Positions 10,667 to 17,685 of a stretch of DNA of 62,938 bases are shown here, piece after piece. The stretch is from NCBI GenBank assembly GCA_018222805.1, contig JAAEZQ010000019.1, positions 1 through 62,938 of the forward strand, read 5' to 3'. The notes under the pieces are model-generated. The model ran no database searches and was not told where the DNA came from. It worked only from the letters and a program-made list of their open reading frames with translations. Every line of letters starts with the position of its first letter. Position 1 is the first letter of the stretch. The translations under genes and the position numbers were made by a program. Origin of the DNA: Vibrionaceae bacterium. Lineage in GTDB: Bacteria > Pseudomonadota > Gammaproteobacteria > Enterobacterales > Vibrionaceae.

Positions 10667-10693
10667 AAAAAGGACCTTCTCGGTCCTTTTTTA
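10667..10693 (+). terminator. Terminator of hemL
   Basis: A 10-bp stem (10667-10676 with 10682-10691, core AGGACC/GGTCCT) runs into a T tract, 28 bases after the hemL stop. Confidence 0.9.
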
Positions 10694-10735
10694 TACCCAT
10701 CACAGTAAATACGTGTTCAGAAATAGAGTAGAAAA

Positions 10736-10780
10736 ATGCTTGAGAACAAGACAAAAATTTTTAACAAAGTTATCAAGCAT
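10736..10780. repeat. Inverted repeat in the hemL downstream gap
   Basis: Two 8-base arms (ATGCTTGA at 10736-10743 and TCAAGCAT at 10773-10780) enclose an AT-rich 29-base loop. No gene covers it. It lies between the hemL terminator and the end of the small minus-strand gene. The function is unknown. Confidence 0.4.
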
Positions 10781-10821
10781 ATTAGCCAGCTAGAATGAGC
10801 AGTTATTTACTACGATTGGTA

Positions 10822-10938
10822 TTACCGCCAATTCAAAATAACTAAGACAACGAGCACACCAACCACAATACCTAACCACGGAGTGCGCGTGAATTTTTTC
10901 TCGTTTCGACATGACTTGTCACTATTACAACAACCCAT
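10822..10938 (-). CDS. Small single-pass membrane protein of 38 residues, function unknown
   Basis: A short gene in the 467-bp space between hemL and the PerM-like gene. The product begins MGCCNSDKSC, so it has three cysteines in its first ten residues, then a basic segment (R11 to R18 with four K/R), then a transmembrane helix of about 16 residues rich in V, I and L, ending NWR. The ribosome binding site CAGGAGA lies seven to eight bases before the ATG, which is the best evidence that it is translated. The polarity suggests that the cysteine-rich N-terminus is cytoplasmic, which is an inference. The cysteines could bind a metal or be redox active. I do not recognise a family. Confidence 0.65.
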   Translation of the reverse strand: MGCCNSDKSCRNEKKFTRTPWLGIVVGVLVVLVILNWR

Positions 10939-11106
10939 TTTACATCTCCTGATTGATAACCGACTGATTTATCGTCATTATAACAAGGTATGCTACTAGG
11001 CTCTAATTCCGATGTTATAAGGCACGTAGGCATACAATAATATAGGTTCAAAGCCAGTGTTATAAGCTAGAAACCGTCAATGTCACCCGTAAGTTGGACT
11101 TATCTT

Positions 11107-12192
11107 ATGCCAAACAATGTTAAAATCACGTCGAGTCATCGTGTTCTAATGGTCGCTCTACTCGCCGCTGCTTTTGCTTGCTACTTATTGGTCGAGCCTT
11201 ACATCAACTCGATCGTAATGGCTTTTATCATTTCATTACTCATGTTCCCTATACACGAATGGTTTGAGCAAAAGATGCCAAAACATAGGAACATGGCTTC
11301 GTTACTGTCTTGTGTTGTACTGACCTTTATTATTGTGATTCCTCTTCTATTTGTTTTTGCTGCTATCGTCCAGCAAGGCTCCTTATTTTCGCAAAACACC
11401 TATAAGTGGGTAACAAATGATGGTATTCAGGATATTTTCCAACACCCTTGGGTTATCAAGGTATTGGCATTGGTTAATGAGTACTTACCTTTCGATAAGA
11501 TTGAGCCAAAAGCAATTGCGGAAAAAATCGCCCAGTTCGCCACATCATTTGGTTCAAACTTAGTCACTATCAGCGCCAAAATACTCGGTGATGCGACAAA
11601 TTTCTTAATGGATTTCTTCCTTATGTTGTTTGTCCTATTCTTCTTGCTGCGCGATCACGATAAAATTATTTCCGCAATTCGACATATTCTTCCCCTCTCA
11701 CGAAGTCAGGAAGATAAAATCTTGAGCGAAATTGAGCAAGTATCAAAGTCAGCGGTAATGGGGTCGTTTCTTACTGCCATTGCACAAGGTATCGCCGGAG
11801 GGATTGGCATGTGGCTGGCAGGTTTCCCGGGACTATTCTGGGGCACAATCATGGGCTTTGCCTCATTCATTCCTGTCGTGGGTACTGCTTTAATTTGGAT
11901 ACCAGCTGCGGCTTACCTTTTCCTAACGGGTGACACCACTTGGGCAATATTCCTAACCGCATGGAGTGTGGTTATTGTCGGCTCAATTGATAACTTGTTG
12001 CGTCCATTACTAATGCAAGGCAGTGCGGGAATGAATACCTTAATGATTTTCTTCTCACTATTAGGGGGCTTGCACCTGTTTGGTTTAATCGGTCTGATTT
12101 ATGGACCGCTGATTTTTGCCATCACCATGGTGCTATTTAATATTTATGAAGAAGAGTTTAAAGACTTCCTAAATCAACAAGACAACAGCTAG
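11107..12192 (+). CDS. AI-2E/PerM-family membrane protein
   Basis: A 361-residue inner-membrane protein of the AI-2E transporter family (PerM, YdiK, TqsA and relatives). It has paired N-terminal helices (about 15-55), a long soluble segment (about 75-140), and six or so further helices. These include the conserved region near FPGLFWGTIMGFASFIPVVG and a C-terminal GLIYGPLIFAI. Members transport diverse small molecules or ions, so the AI-2 name should not be taken as function here. The ATG at 11107 was preferred to 11080 because GGA lies nine bases upstream. A terminator separates it from rsmC. Confidence 0.85.
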   Translation: MPNNVKITSSHRVLMVALLAAAFACYLLVEPYINSIVMAFIISLLMFPIHEWFEQKMPKHRNMASLLSCVVLTFIIVIPLLFVFAAIVQQGSLFSQNTYKWVTNDGIQDIFQHPWVIKVLALVNEYLPFDKIEPKAIAEKIAQFATSFGSNLVTISAKILGDATNFLMDFFLMLFVLFFLLRDHDKIISAIRHILPLSRSQEDKILSEIEQVSKSAVMGSFLTAIAQGIAGGIGMWLAGFPGLFWGTIMGFASFIPVVGTALIWIPAAAYLFLTGDTTWAIFLTAWSVVIVGSIDNLLRPLLMQGSAGMNTLMIFFSLLGGLHLFGLIGLIYGPLIFAITMVLFNIYEEEFKDFLNQQDNS

Positions 12193-12216
12193 TCACTCGT
12201 TAATCACTTCAAGCTT

Positions 12217-12252
12217 GGGCCAGATTGTGAGAAAATCTGGCCCTAATTATTT
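12217..12252 (+). terminator. Probable terminator after the PerM-like gene
   Basis: A 10-bp stem (12217-12226 with 12234-12243, GGGCCAGATT/AATCTGGCCC) is followed by an AT-rich tract with only a short T run. Termination may be partial, because rsmC starts 26 bases later. Confidence 0.7.
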
Positions 12253-12268
12253 CTGATGAACCAAGTTT

Positions 12269-13294
12269 ATGTCTGCTTATATCGCTCCAAGCCAAATAGC
12301 ACAACGCCAGTTGGAATACTTCCAAGGAAAGCATGTTTTAGTCGCAGGTGAAGTTGAAGATCTGTTCCCTGTAGAGCTGACCGCCCACTGTGAATCTGTG
12401 GAAGTTTTTACTTCTAACTACAGCTATTACCGTCAAATTCGTACATCTAATAAAATAAAAAGCCACTTTGGCTCAGAGTTTGACATCGATACCCAAGCAG
12501 ACATGGTGTTACTTTACTGGCCAAAAGCCAAAGCTGAAGCTGAATATTTACTGGCTATGCTAATGGCTAAACTTGGTGTCGATACTGAAATCGTTGTGGT
12601 TGGTGAGAATCGATCTGGTGTCAAAAGTATCGAAAAGATGTTCAAAGACTACGGTCCGATCAATAAATACGACTCAGCACGTCGATGCTCATTTTACTGG
12701 GGGCAGTGTGTAAATGAACCCGCGCCATTTAATCAGCTCGACTGGTTTAGGTCCTACACTGTCAGCTTAGGAGAGCAATCACTGCTGGTTAAAAGCTTGC
12801 CTGGGGTATTCAGCCATGGCGAATTCGATCTAGGTAGCCAGTTGTTGCTGGAAACATTACCGCCATTGTCCGGTAAAGTGCTCGATTTTGGTTGTGGCGC
12901 AGGAGTGCTTGGCGCATTTATGGCGAAAGCCAACCCTGAAATAGAAATTGAGATGTGCGATATCAACGCCTACGCAATCACCTCCAGCCAAGCAACACTG
13001 CAAGCCAATGAATTAAAAGGTAAAGTATTTGCTTCTGACATTTATTCAGATACGGCAAACGACTACCGATTTATCATCAGTAATCCGCCTTTCCATAGTG
13101 GTCTGGATACGAATTACAATGCAGCAGAAAGCTTACTTGGTGATGCGCCAAGACACCTTCAAAAGCAGGGGGAAATGGTTATCGTAGCGAACAGTTTCCT
13201 GAAGTACCCGCCAATTATTGAAAGTGCTTTCAATAATTGCGCGACGCTAAATAAGACGAAAAAATTCTCAATTTATTACGCTAAAAAACCGTAA
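12269..13294 (+). CDS. rsmC: 16S rRNA (guanine-1207-N2)-methyltransferase
   Basis: A 341-residue S-adenosylmethionine-dependent enzyme that methylates G1207 of 16S rRNA in the small subunit. It has the RsmC double-domain plan: a degenerate N-terminal methyltransferase-like half and a catalytic C-terminal half. The latter carries motif [12 protein letters not shown] (about 206-216) and the N2-guanine motif NPPFHSG (about 272-278). Confidence 0.93.
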   Translation: MSAYIAPSQIAQRQLEYFQGKHVLVAGEVEDLFPVELTAHCESVEVFTSNYSYYRQIRTSNKIKSHFGSEFDIDTQADMVLLYWPKAKAEAEYLLAMLMAKLGVDTEIVVVGENRSGVKSIEKMFKDYGPINKYDSARRCSFYWGQCVNEPAPFNQLDWFRSYTVSLGEQSLLVKSLPGVFSHGEFDLGSQLLLETLPPLSGKVLDFGCGAGVLGAFMAKANPEIEIEMCDINAYAITSSQATLQANELKGKVFASDIYSDTANDYRFIISNPPFHSGLDTNYNAAESLLGDAPRHLQKQGEMVIVANSFLKYPPIIESAFNNCATLNKTKKFSIYYAKKP

Positions 13295-13302
13295 CCCTCC
13301 TC

Positions 13303-13330
13303 CGCGCAGGCGACAATCTGCGCGATTTCC
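13303..13330 (+). terminator. Weak hairpin after rsmC
   Basis: A GC-rich 7-bp stem (13303-13309 with 13318-13324, CGCGCAG/CTGCGCG) lies directly after the rsmC stop but is followed only by ATTT. A second 6-bp hairpin follows at 13345-13366. They may end rsmC transcription inefficiently. Confidence 0.4.
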
Positions 13331-13433
13331 CGCTAAAAATTCATCACGCATAAGAAAAACTGCGTGACTCTGCACGCTTTGCAATCAACTTTCTTGTCAA
13401 AGAAAAAAAACTCGTTAATTTTGTTATTTCTAT

Positions 13434-13462
13434 CGAATTTAACGCCTTAACCGTTTTTAACG
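13434..13462. promoter_or_regulatory. Candidate ChiS-type site upstream of chiS
   Basis: The 11-base palindrome CGTTTTTAACG at 13452-13462 is identical to the core of the second repeat upstream of the chitin operon (17483-17493). A related half, TTTAACG, lies 18 bp earlier at 13438-13444. It is 60 bp before the chiS start codon, a sensible place for autoregulation. The match is visible in sequence; ChiS binding is inferred. Confidence 0.45.
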
Positions 13463-13521
13463 AGAACCTTGGCAGCAATAAATAAATTTTTTGCTGCCCT
13501 TTATGAGTTGCAATCTTATCC

Positions 13522-16500
13522 ATGTTCAAATTCTACAAAAAACAGAAGTTTAAGCGTCTACAAAGCACGCTGATGACTGCGTTTCTTGTCCTCAGCCTTA
13601 CGCCTCTAACTATTACCGCGTTTTTTTTCCTGCAGTCACACAGTCAAGATCTGCAAGAACAAAGCACATCACACCTTTTGTCAGTTAGAGATACCAAACA
13701 GCAGCAGATTGTTGACTACTTTGAAGCACGCGAAACCGAAGTAATGGGCTTTGTCCGTTCAGAGTTAGCCTATGCCAGCGGTGGACGCTTCTATGGTTTA
13801 GTTAATGCGTTCAGTCGCTTAGGCAATGACATTGAAGAGTCACGGAAAAATGCCCAGCAACGTTACATTGAAGGCAGTGGCGATCAGATAAAAACGTCAA
13901 TATTGCCAGAGTCATCTAACTATGTAGGCAGTGAGCGATATCGCCTGCTACACAAACGCTATCATTGGGCTTATTTAGAACTTCTTAAACGCTCTGAATT
14001 CAATGACATATTGTTAATCGATATTAACGGCAACGTCACTTACTCAATTAACAAAGATGATAATTACGGTACGAATCTTCTCACTGGTCGCTATAAAGAT
14101 TCCGCGCTAGGTAAAGCGTTTCATCGCTTGGCCGACGATGTCAGCGAGCGCCGTAAAGTGAACGAAGACTACACTCCAATCCTTATCTCTGACTTTGAAC
14201 TAGAAAATGGCAAGCAAGTTGCCTGGCTTGGTGCGCCTATCGTTCAAGAAGGATATCTACACAGCTATGCCATGTTCCGGTTACCAAACAACGGCATCAC
14301 TAAATTAGTAGCAGACAAAAACCGCGAGTCATCGATTGAGACGCTGTTAGTTGGAGGAGATCAACAACCTCGTACAATCAACACCAAACTAGATGATATC
14401 CAAAACAGTATGGAGGTCATCAGTCAGGCGCTTTCTGGTCAAACAAACGTAGGTACTTATACAAACGGGCTCAATGAAGCTATTATCGCCGCCTATGCGC
14501 CAGTTAAGACTCGTGGCGTGAACTGGGCGTTGGTCGTGCAATTACCAGAGAAAGACGCCTTTTCTCGCATTCACCAGTTGGAAAAACTCTTCGTTATTGC
14601 GATGCTCACGGCGATCATATTGGTTGTGATTGCCTCGCACTATTTATCGAATTTTATTACCTCGCCACTGCTCAAGCTAACCTGGGCCGCGGAGCGAGTA
14701 TCAGCAGGCGACTTGGACGAGACAACATTTGATACCGTCAGAAAAGACGAAATTGGTCGCTTAGCCATCAGTTTTGAGCGCATGCAACGTTCCATTCGTG
14801 AAAAAATTCAGACTATCAAGAAGCAAAATGAAGAGCTGGAAAGCAACATCCGCTTGATTCAAAAACAAAATGACGAATTACAACTCGCTGACAAGCTAAA
14901 AGATGAATTTCTGGCAACGACCTCTCATGAACTGCGTACTCCTTTACACGGTATGGTTGGTATTGCCGAAGCCTTGATATCCGGTGCCAACGGTACGATT
15001 CCGGCAAACCAGAAATACCAGCTTGATATAATTATCAAAAGTGGCCAGCGTTTGGCTAACCTAGTCGACGACTTACTGGATTACCATAAAATGCGCTACG
15101 GTAGCATGGACATCCAAAAGTCGGCGGTCAGTCTAGCGAGTTCAACCCGACTGGTTCTGGAATTGTCCAGCCATTTACTTGGCAACAAGACCATCCGAAT
15201 CATCAACCAGGTACCTAATGATCTCAAAGCAGTATCAGCAGATCCGCAACGACTTGAACAGGTGCTTTACAACCTGATAGGTAACGCAATTAAGTACACA
15301 TCTGAAGGTAAAATCGTTATTTCAGCAGGAGTTGTTGACGATCTAGTCCGCGTTCAAGTGGTCGATACCGGACAAGGTATTCCTGCAGAACACCTTGAAC
15401 ACATCTTTGAACCTTTAATTCAGGCAGGACAGGATGAGAGTCGCTATCGTCAAGGTGCTGGACTAGGCTTATCAATCAGCCGCCAGTTGATTGAGCTAAT
15501 GGGAGGGTCCTTATATGTAAGTAGCCAACCAATGGTAGGGACCACATTCAGCTTCACTTTACCTCTCGCCAGTGAAGAAGAGATTCTGGCCACGCAGACA
15601 CTGACTGCCTGCGGGCATTTCCAGGCGCCTGAAATCAACTTGGACAACACCGATGACCTATCGCTGCCAGAGAACCCGGATGGCCCGCTACTTTATGTAG
15701 CAGACGACGAACCAGTCAACCTGAGAGTACTTGAAAGCTTTTTACGCTTAGAAGGCTATCGTGTACGCACCGTTTCGGATGGCCCAGAAACACTTGCTCT
15801 TGTCGAGCAAGAAAAGCCGGAACTGCTACTGCTCGATATCATGATGCCAGGAATGAGTGGCTATCAAGTATGTAGTGAACTGCGTCAAACCTATGATCAT
15901 GCTGAGCTGCCAATCATTATGCTAACAGCATTAAGTCAAACCGAAGACCGTGTTAGAGGCTTTGAAGCGGGAGCAAACGATTATTTGTCGAAGCCTTTTA
16001 ACAAACAAGAGCTTGCAGCCAGAATTAAAGCCCATTTAACTGCAAGCAAAGCAGAGATGCGTCATATTGAGAATAAGATACTTGAGTCGGAACTTCGTCA
16101 ACGAGCTGAAGTTGAAGCGAGCTTACTTGAAACTCAGGGTCGTCTGCTAGAACAACTTGAATCCGCTCCTGAGGCCATCATCTGCTTACGCGAAGATCAG
16201 CGCATTCGATTTGCCAACGAAGCTGCATGTAAGCTCTTTAAGCGTAGCTTAGAGCAAATTAAACGCTCTTCTGCCGATGAGCTGATCGCGCCAAAATTTC
16301 TGACCGTTAAGCAACCACATTATTGCGGGAAAATTGATATTTATATAGAGGACATTCGCCAAAATATTGAAGCCGATATTCTCAAGCTCCCTGAAGGTTC
16401 CGGCCTAGACGTTATGTACATATTCAATGTGGGCGGTGGCGTAAATACCGCCCGTACTCACAATCTGGAAACGGCAGTAGAAGTGCTTTCTCGTTATGCA

Positions 16501-16908
16501 TTTGACGGCGATAAAGAGCAACTACAAAAGCTTAAAGAGCTTGGAGGTGAGTTCACTCGACTGGCAGATAAAGCGTTAGGTAATCAAAAAGACAAACAGG
16601 AAGTGATGCGTGAAGTACTGGTCGAGGCGATGACTCATGCTTTGGAATACTGGGAGTCTGTGACTGGCGAAAGTAAGTTTACCTTTGCCGAGCAAAGTGG
16701 CCTTTGGCGTGTCTACCTAGATAGAAGTACGCTACAAACCCGTACTCTAGATAAATACATGCGCATTGAAACCTTACCTAAAACTCCGCGCTGGAGAACG
16801 GTTTTAAGCTCTATCGAGTTCATCCTAGAGCACTGTAAAGAACAAAATCCGGAGCGTGCTTACATTGAAGCACAGCGCGATAAATTGCAAAAGTTACTTA
16901 CCAGCTAG
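13522..16908 (+). CDS. chiS: Chitin sensor ChiS: hybrid sensor kinase with DNA-binding C-terminus
   Basis: A 1128-residue inner-membrane regulator that switches on chitin use. Domains in order: TM helix about 16-38, periplasmic sensor 39-355, TM helix 356-376, HAMP about 377-432, coiled coil 425-460, HisKA with H469 in SHELRTPLHG, HATPase (N588, DTGQGI 615-620, GAGLGL 645-650), receiver with D772 in LLLLDIMMPG and K825, a second coiled coil about 845-880, a PAS-like segment about 880-960 and a C-terminal domain about 1024-1128. In V. cholerae that last domain binds DNA directly, without a separate response regulator, and the phospho-acceptors are also H469 and D772. The chitin-binding protein encoded next holds ChiS inactive until oligosaccharide is bound. 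A terminator follows. Confidence 0.95.
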   Translation: MFKFYKKQKFKRLQSTLMTAFLVLSLTPLTITAFFFLQSHSQDLQEQSTSHLLSVRDTKQQQIVDYFEARETEVMGFVRSELAYASGGRFYGLVNAFSRLGNDIEESRKNAQQRYIEGSGDQIKTSILPESSNYVGSERYRLLHKRYHWAYLELLKRSEFNDILLIDINGNVTYSINKDDNYGTNLLTGRYKDSALGKAFHRLADDVSERRKVNEDYTPILISDFELENGKQVAWLGAPIVQEGYLHSYAMFRLPNNGITKLVADKNRESSIETLLVGGDQQPRTINTKLDDIQNSMEVISQALSGQTNVGTYTNGLNEAIIAAYAPVKTRGVNWALVVQLPEKDAFSRIHQLEKLFVIAMLTAIILVVIASHYLSNFITSPLLKLTWAAERVSAGDLDETTFDTVRKDEIGRLAISFERMQRSIREKIQTIKKQNEELESNIRLIQKQNDELQLADKLKDEFLATTSHELRTPLHGMVGIAEALISGANGTIPANQKYQLDIIIKSGQRLANLVDDLLDYHKMRYGSMDIQKSAVSLASSTRLVLELSSHLLGNKTIRIINQVPNDLKAVSADPQRLEQVLYNLIGNAIKYTSEGKIVISAGVVDDLVRVQVVDTGQGIPAEHLEHIFEPLIQAGQDESRYRQGAGLGLSISRQLIELMGGSLYVSSQPMVGTTFSFTLPLASEEEILATQTLTACGHFQAPEINLDNTDDLSLPENPDGPLLYVADDEPVNLRVLESFLRLEGYRVRTVSDGPETLALVEQEKPELLLLDIMMPGMSGYQVCSELRQTYDHAELPIIMLTALSQTEDRVRGFEAGANDYLSKPFNKQELAARIKAHLTASKAEMRHIENKILESELRQRAEVEASLLETQGRLLEQLESAPEAIICLREDQRIRFANEAACKLFKRSLEQIKRSSADELIAPKFLTVKQPHYCGKIDIYIEDIRQNIEADILKLPEGSGLDVMYIFNVGGGVNTARTHNLETAVEVLSRYAFDGDKEQLQKLKELGGEFTRLADKALGNQKDKQEVMREVLVEAMTHALEYWESVTGESKFTFAEQSGLWRVYLDRSTLQTRTLDKYMRIETLPKTPRWRTVLSSIEFILEHCKEQNPERAYIEAQRDKLQKLLTS

Positions 16909-16937
16909 AAACACTAGGTAATAACGCTCCGTTTCAC

Positions 16938-16978
16938 AGCCCCCAATAATTCGATACAGATTATTGGGGGCTTTTTAT
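16938..16978 (+). terminator. Terminator of chiS
   Basis: A 12-bp stem (16938-16949 with 16961-16972, core GCCCCC/GGGGGC) is followed by TTTTTATAT, 30 bases after the chiS stop codon. Confidence 0.92.
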
Positions 16979-17091
16979 ATCCAAGTAAAGTCGAACGTTC
17001 TATCGCCTCATTTCAATTCAAAACTAAGCAGGGTTTCAGTGGCCTATAGCCTATCTCATTAGCGAAGCAATACTTCAAATCATCAAGGTAT

Positions 17092-17121
17092 AAAAAAGCT
17101 CTGTGATAGCATCCCTACCAC
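17092..17121 (-). terminator. Terminator-like hairpin on the minus strand
   Basis: On the minus strand a 7-bp stem with one G-U pair (17121-17115 with 17109-17103) and a 5-base loop is followed, after five bases, by six T. No annotated gene reads into it from the right, so it would matter only if a minus-strand transcript starts near 17260. The gap between stem and T run makes it a weak terminator. Confidence 0.3.
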
Positions 17122-17288
17122 TTTATTTTTAAAGTAAACAAAGTATATTAATCAACTACTCACAACTAAAATCAGGCTAATTTTTCACCATTAAAAGCAT
17201 AAATTTATAAACTAATAGCACAGATTGCGAAGTCAATCACAACAGAACGGCAGATTAAATTTCACCTTATAAATTAACATGAACGCTG

Positions 17289-17308
17289 CGAGTGAGACAG
17301 ATCACACA
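17289..17308. promoter_or_regulatory. CRP-binding site in the chiS-cbp gap
   Basis: AGTGA-GACAGA-TCACA (17291-17306) matches the CRP consensus TGTGA-N6-TCACA in all but one position. Control of chitin genes by cAMP-CRP is established in Vibrio. The site lies nearly 400 bp before the cbp start codon, unusually far. It would fit a promoter with CATAAT at 17333-17338 reading right, or TATAAG at 17271-17266 reading left. Confidence 0.7.
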
Positions 17309-17449
17309 GCTCAGAAAAGCAACCTAAACACCCATAATTAAAAACCCAACAGGTAAGTGCCCACTAACAAAAAGCATATGTATGGATACAAGCTGCGACG
17401 CACATCAAGGTTTAGTTTTCAGCCAAAGTTGGTTTAAAAGCAAACAAAA

Positions 17450-17500
17450 TGACGTTTGTAACGTGATACTCGCTCTTTTTGACGTTTTTAACGGGATACG
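17450..17500 (+). promoter_or_regulatory. Tandem 20-base repeat, candidate ChiS-binding sites of the chitin operon
   Basis: Two direct repeats, starting at 17450 and 17480, read TGACGTTTGTAACGTGATAC and TGACGTTTTTAACGGGATAC, 18 of 20 identical. Each contains a CGTT-N3-AACG palindrome (17453-17463 and 17483-17493), centred exactly 30 bp apart, about three DNA turns. They lie upstream of the operon known in V. cholerae to carry two ChiS sites. I do not remember the published site sequence, so the assignment rests on copy number, spacing, symmetry and location. Confidence 0.6.
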
Positions 17501-17627
17501 AGTTTGATTATTTTAAGGATAAGGTGTTTTCTTACTCCTGCCTAAGCCCTACAGGCCACTCTTTACGTGACAAAGGTGAAAAAGCTTAAGTTGCAGTAAC
17601 ACTAGAGGTAGGTCTTGGCGAGTGTTT

Positions 17628-17684
17628 ATCAATTGATGACATTCAATTCCATATAGTGAAATGAAGCAAACAGTAAGGAACAGC
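17628..17684 (+). promoter_or_regulatory. Possible core promoter and ribosome binding site of cbp
   Basis: TATAGT at 17652-17657 resembles a -10 box, with a poor -35 (TCAATT) 17 bp upstream, consistent with activator dependence. TAAGGAA at 17674-17680 is the ribosome binding site of cbp. The start point is not proven. The rest of the 777-bp gap (16909-17685) holds the chiS terminator, the CRP site, the tandem repeats and no convincing gene. Confidence 0.4.
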
Positions 17685-17685
17685 T

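Noticed and set aside
10737..10799. 20-codon plus-strand frame after the hemL terminator
   Set aside because: Only a poor GAGTAG stands before it, and the frame coincides with the inverted repeat. There is too little to call it a gene.
11107..12192. Naming the PerM-like gene an AI-2 exporter and linking it to the LuxR-type quorum regulator
   Set aside because: The family label is historical, members carry various substrates, and nothing in the sequence ties this one to autoinducer-2.
13344..13529. 61-residue minus-strand frame between rsmC and chiS
   Set aside because: It runs into the chiS start and across the candidate regulatory palindrome, and its composition and start region do not suggest translation.
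17279..17341. 20-codon frame starting at ATG 17279
   Set aside because: It overlaps the CRP site, has no ribosome binding site and encodes a polar peptide without features.
17463..17473. Partial SlmA-like site (GTGATACTCGC) between the tandem repeats
   Set aside because: SlmA activates this operon in V. cholerae, but the match to GTGAGTACTCAC needs a gap and a mismatch, so I do not annotate it.
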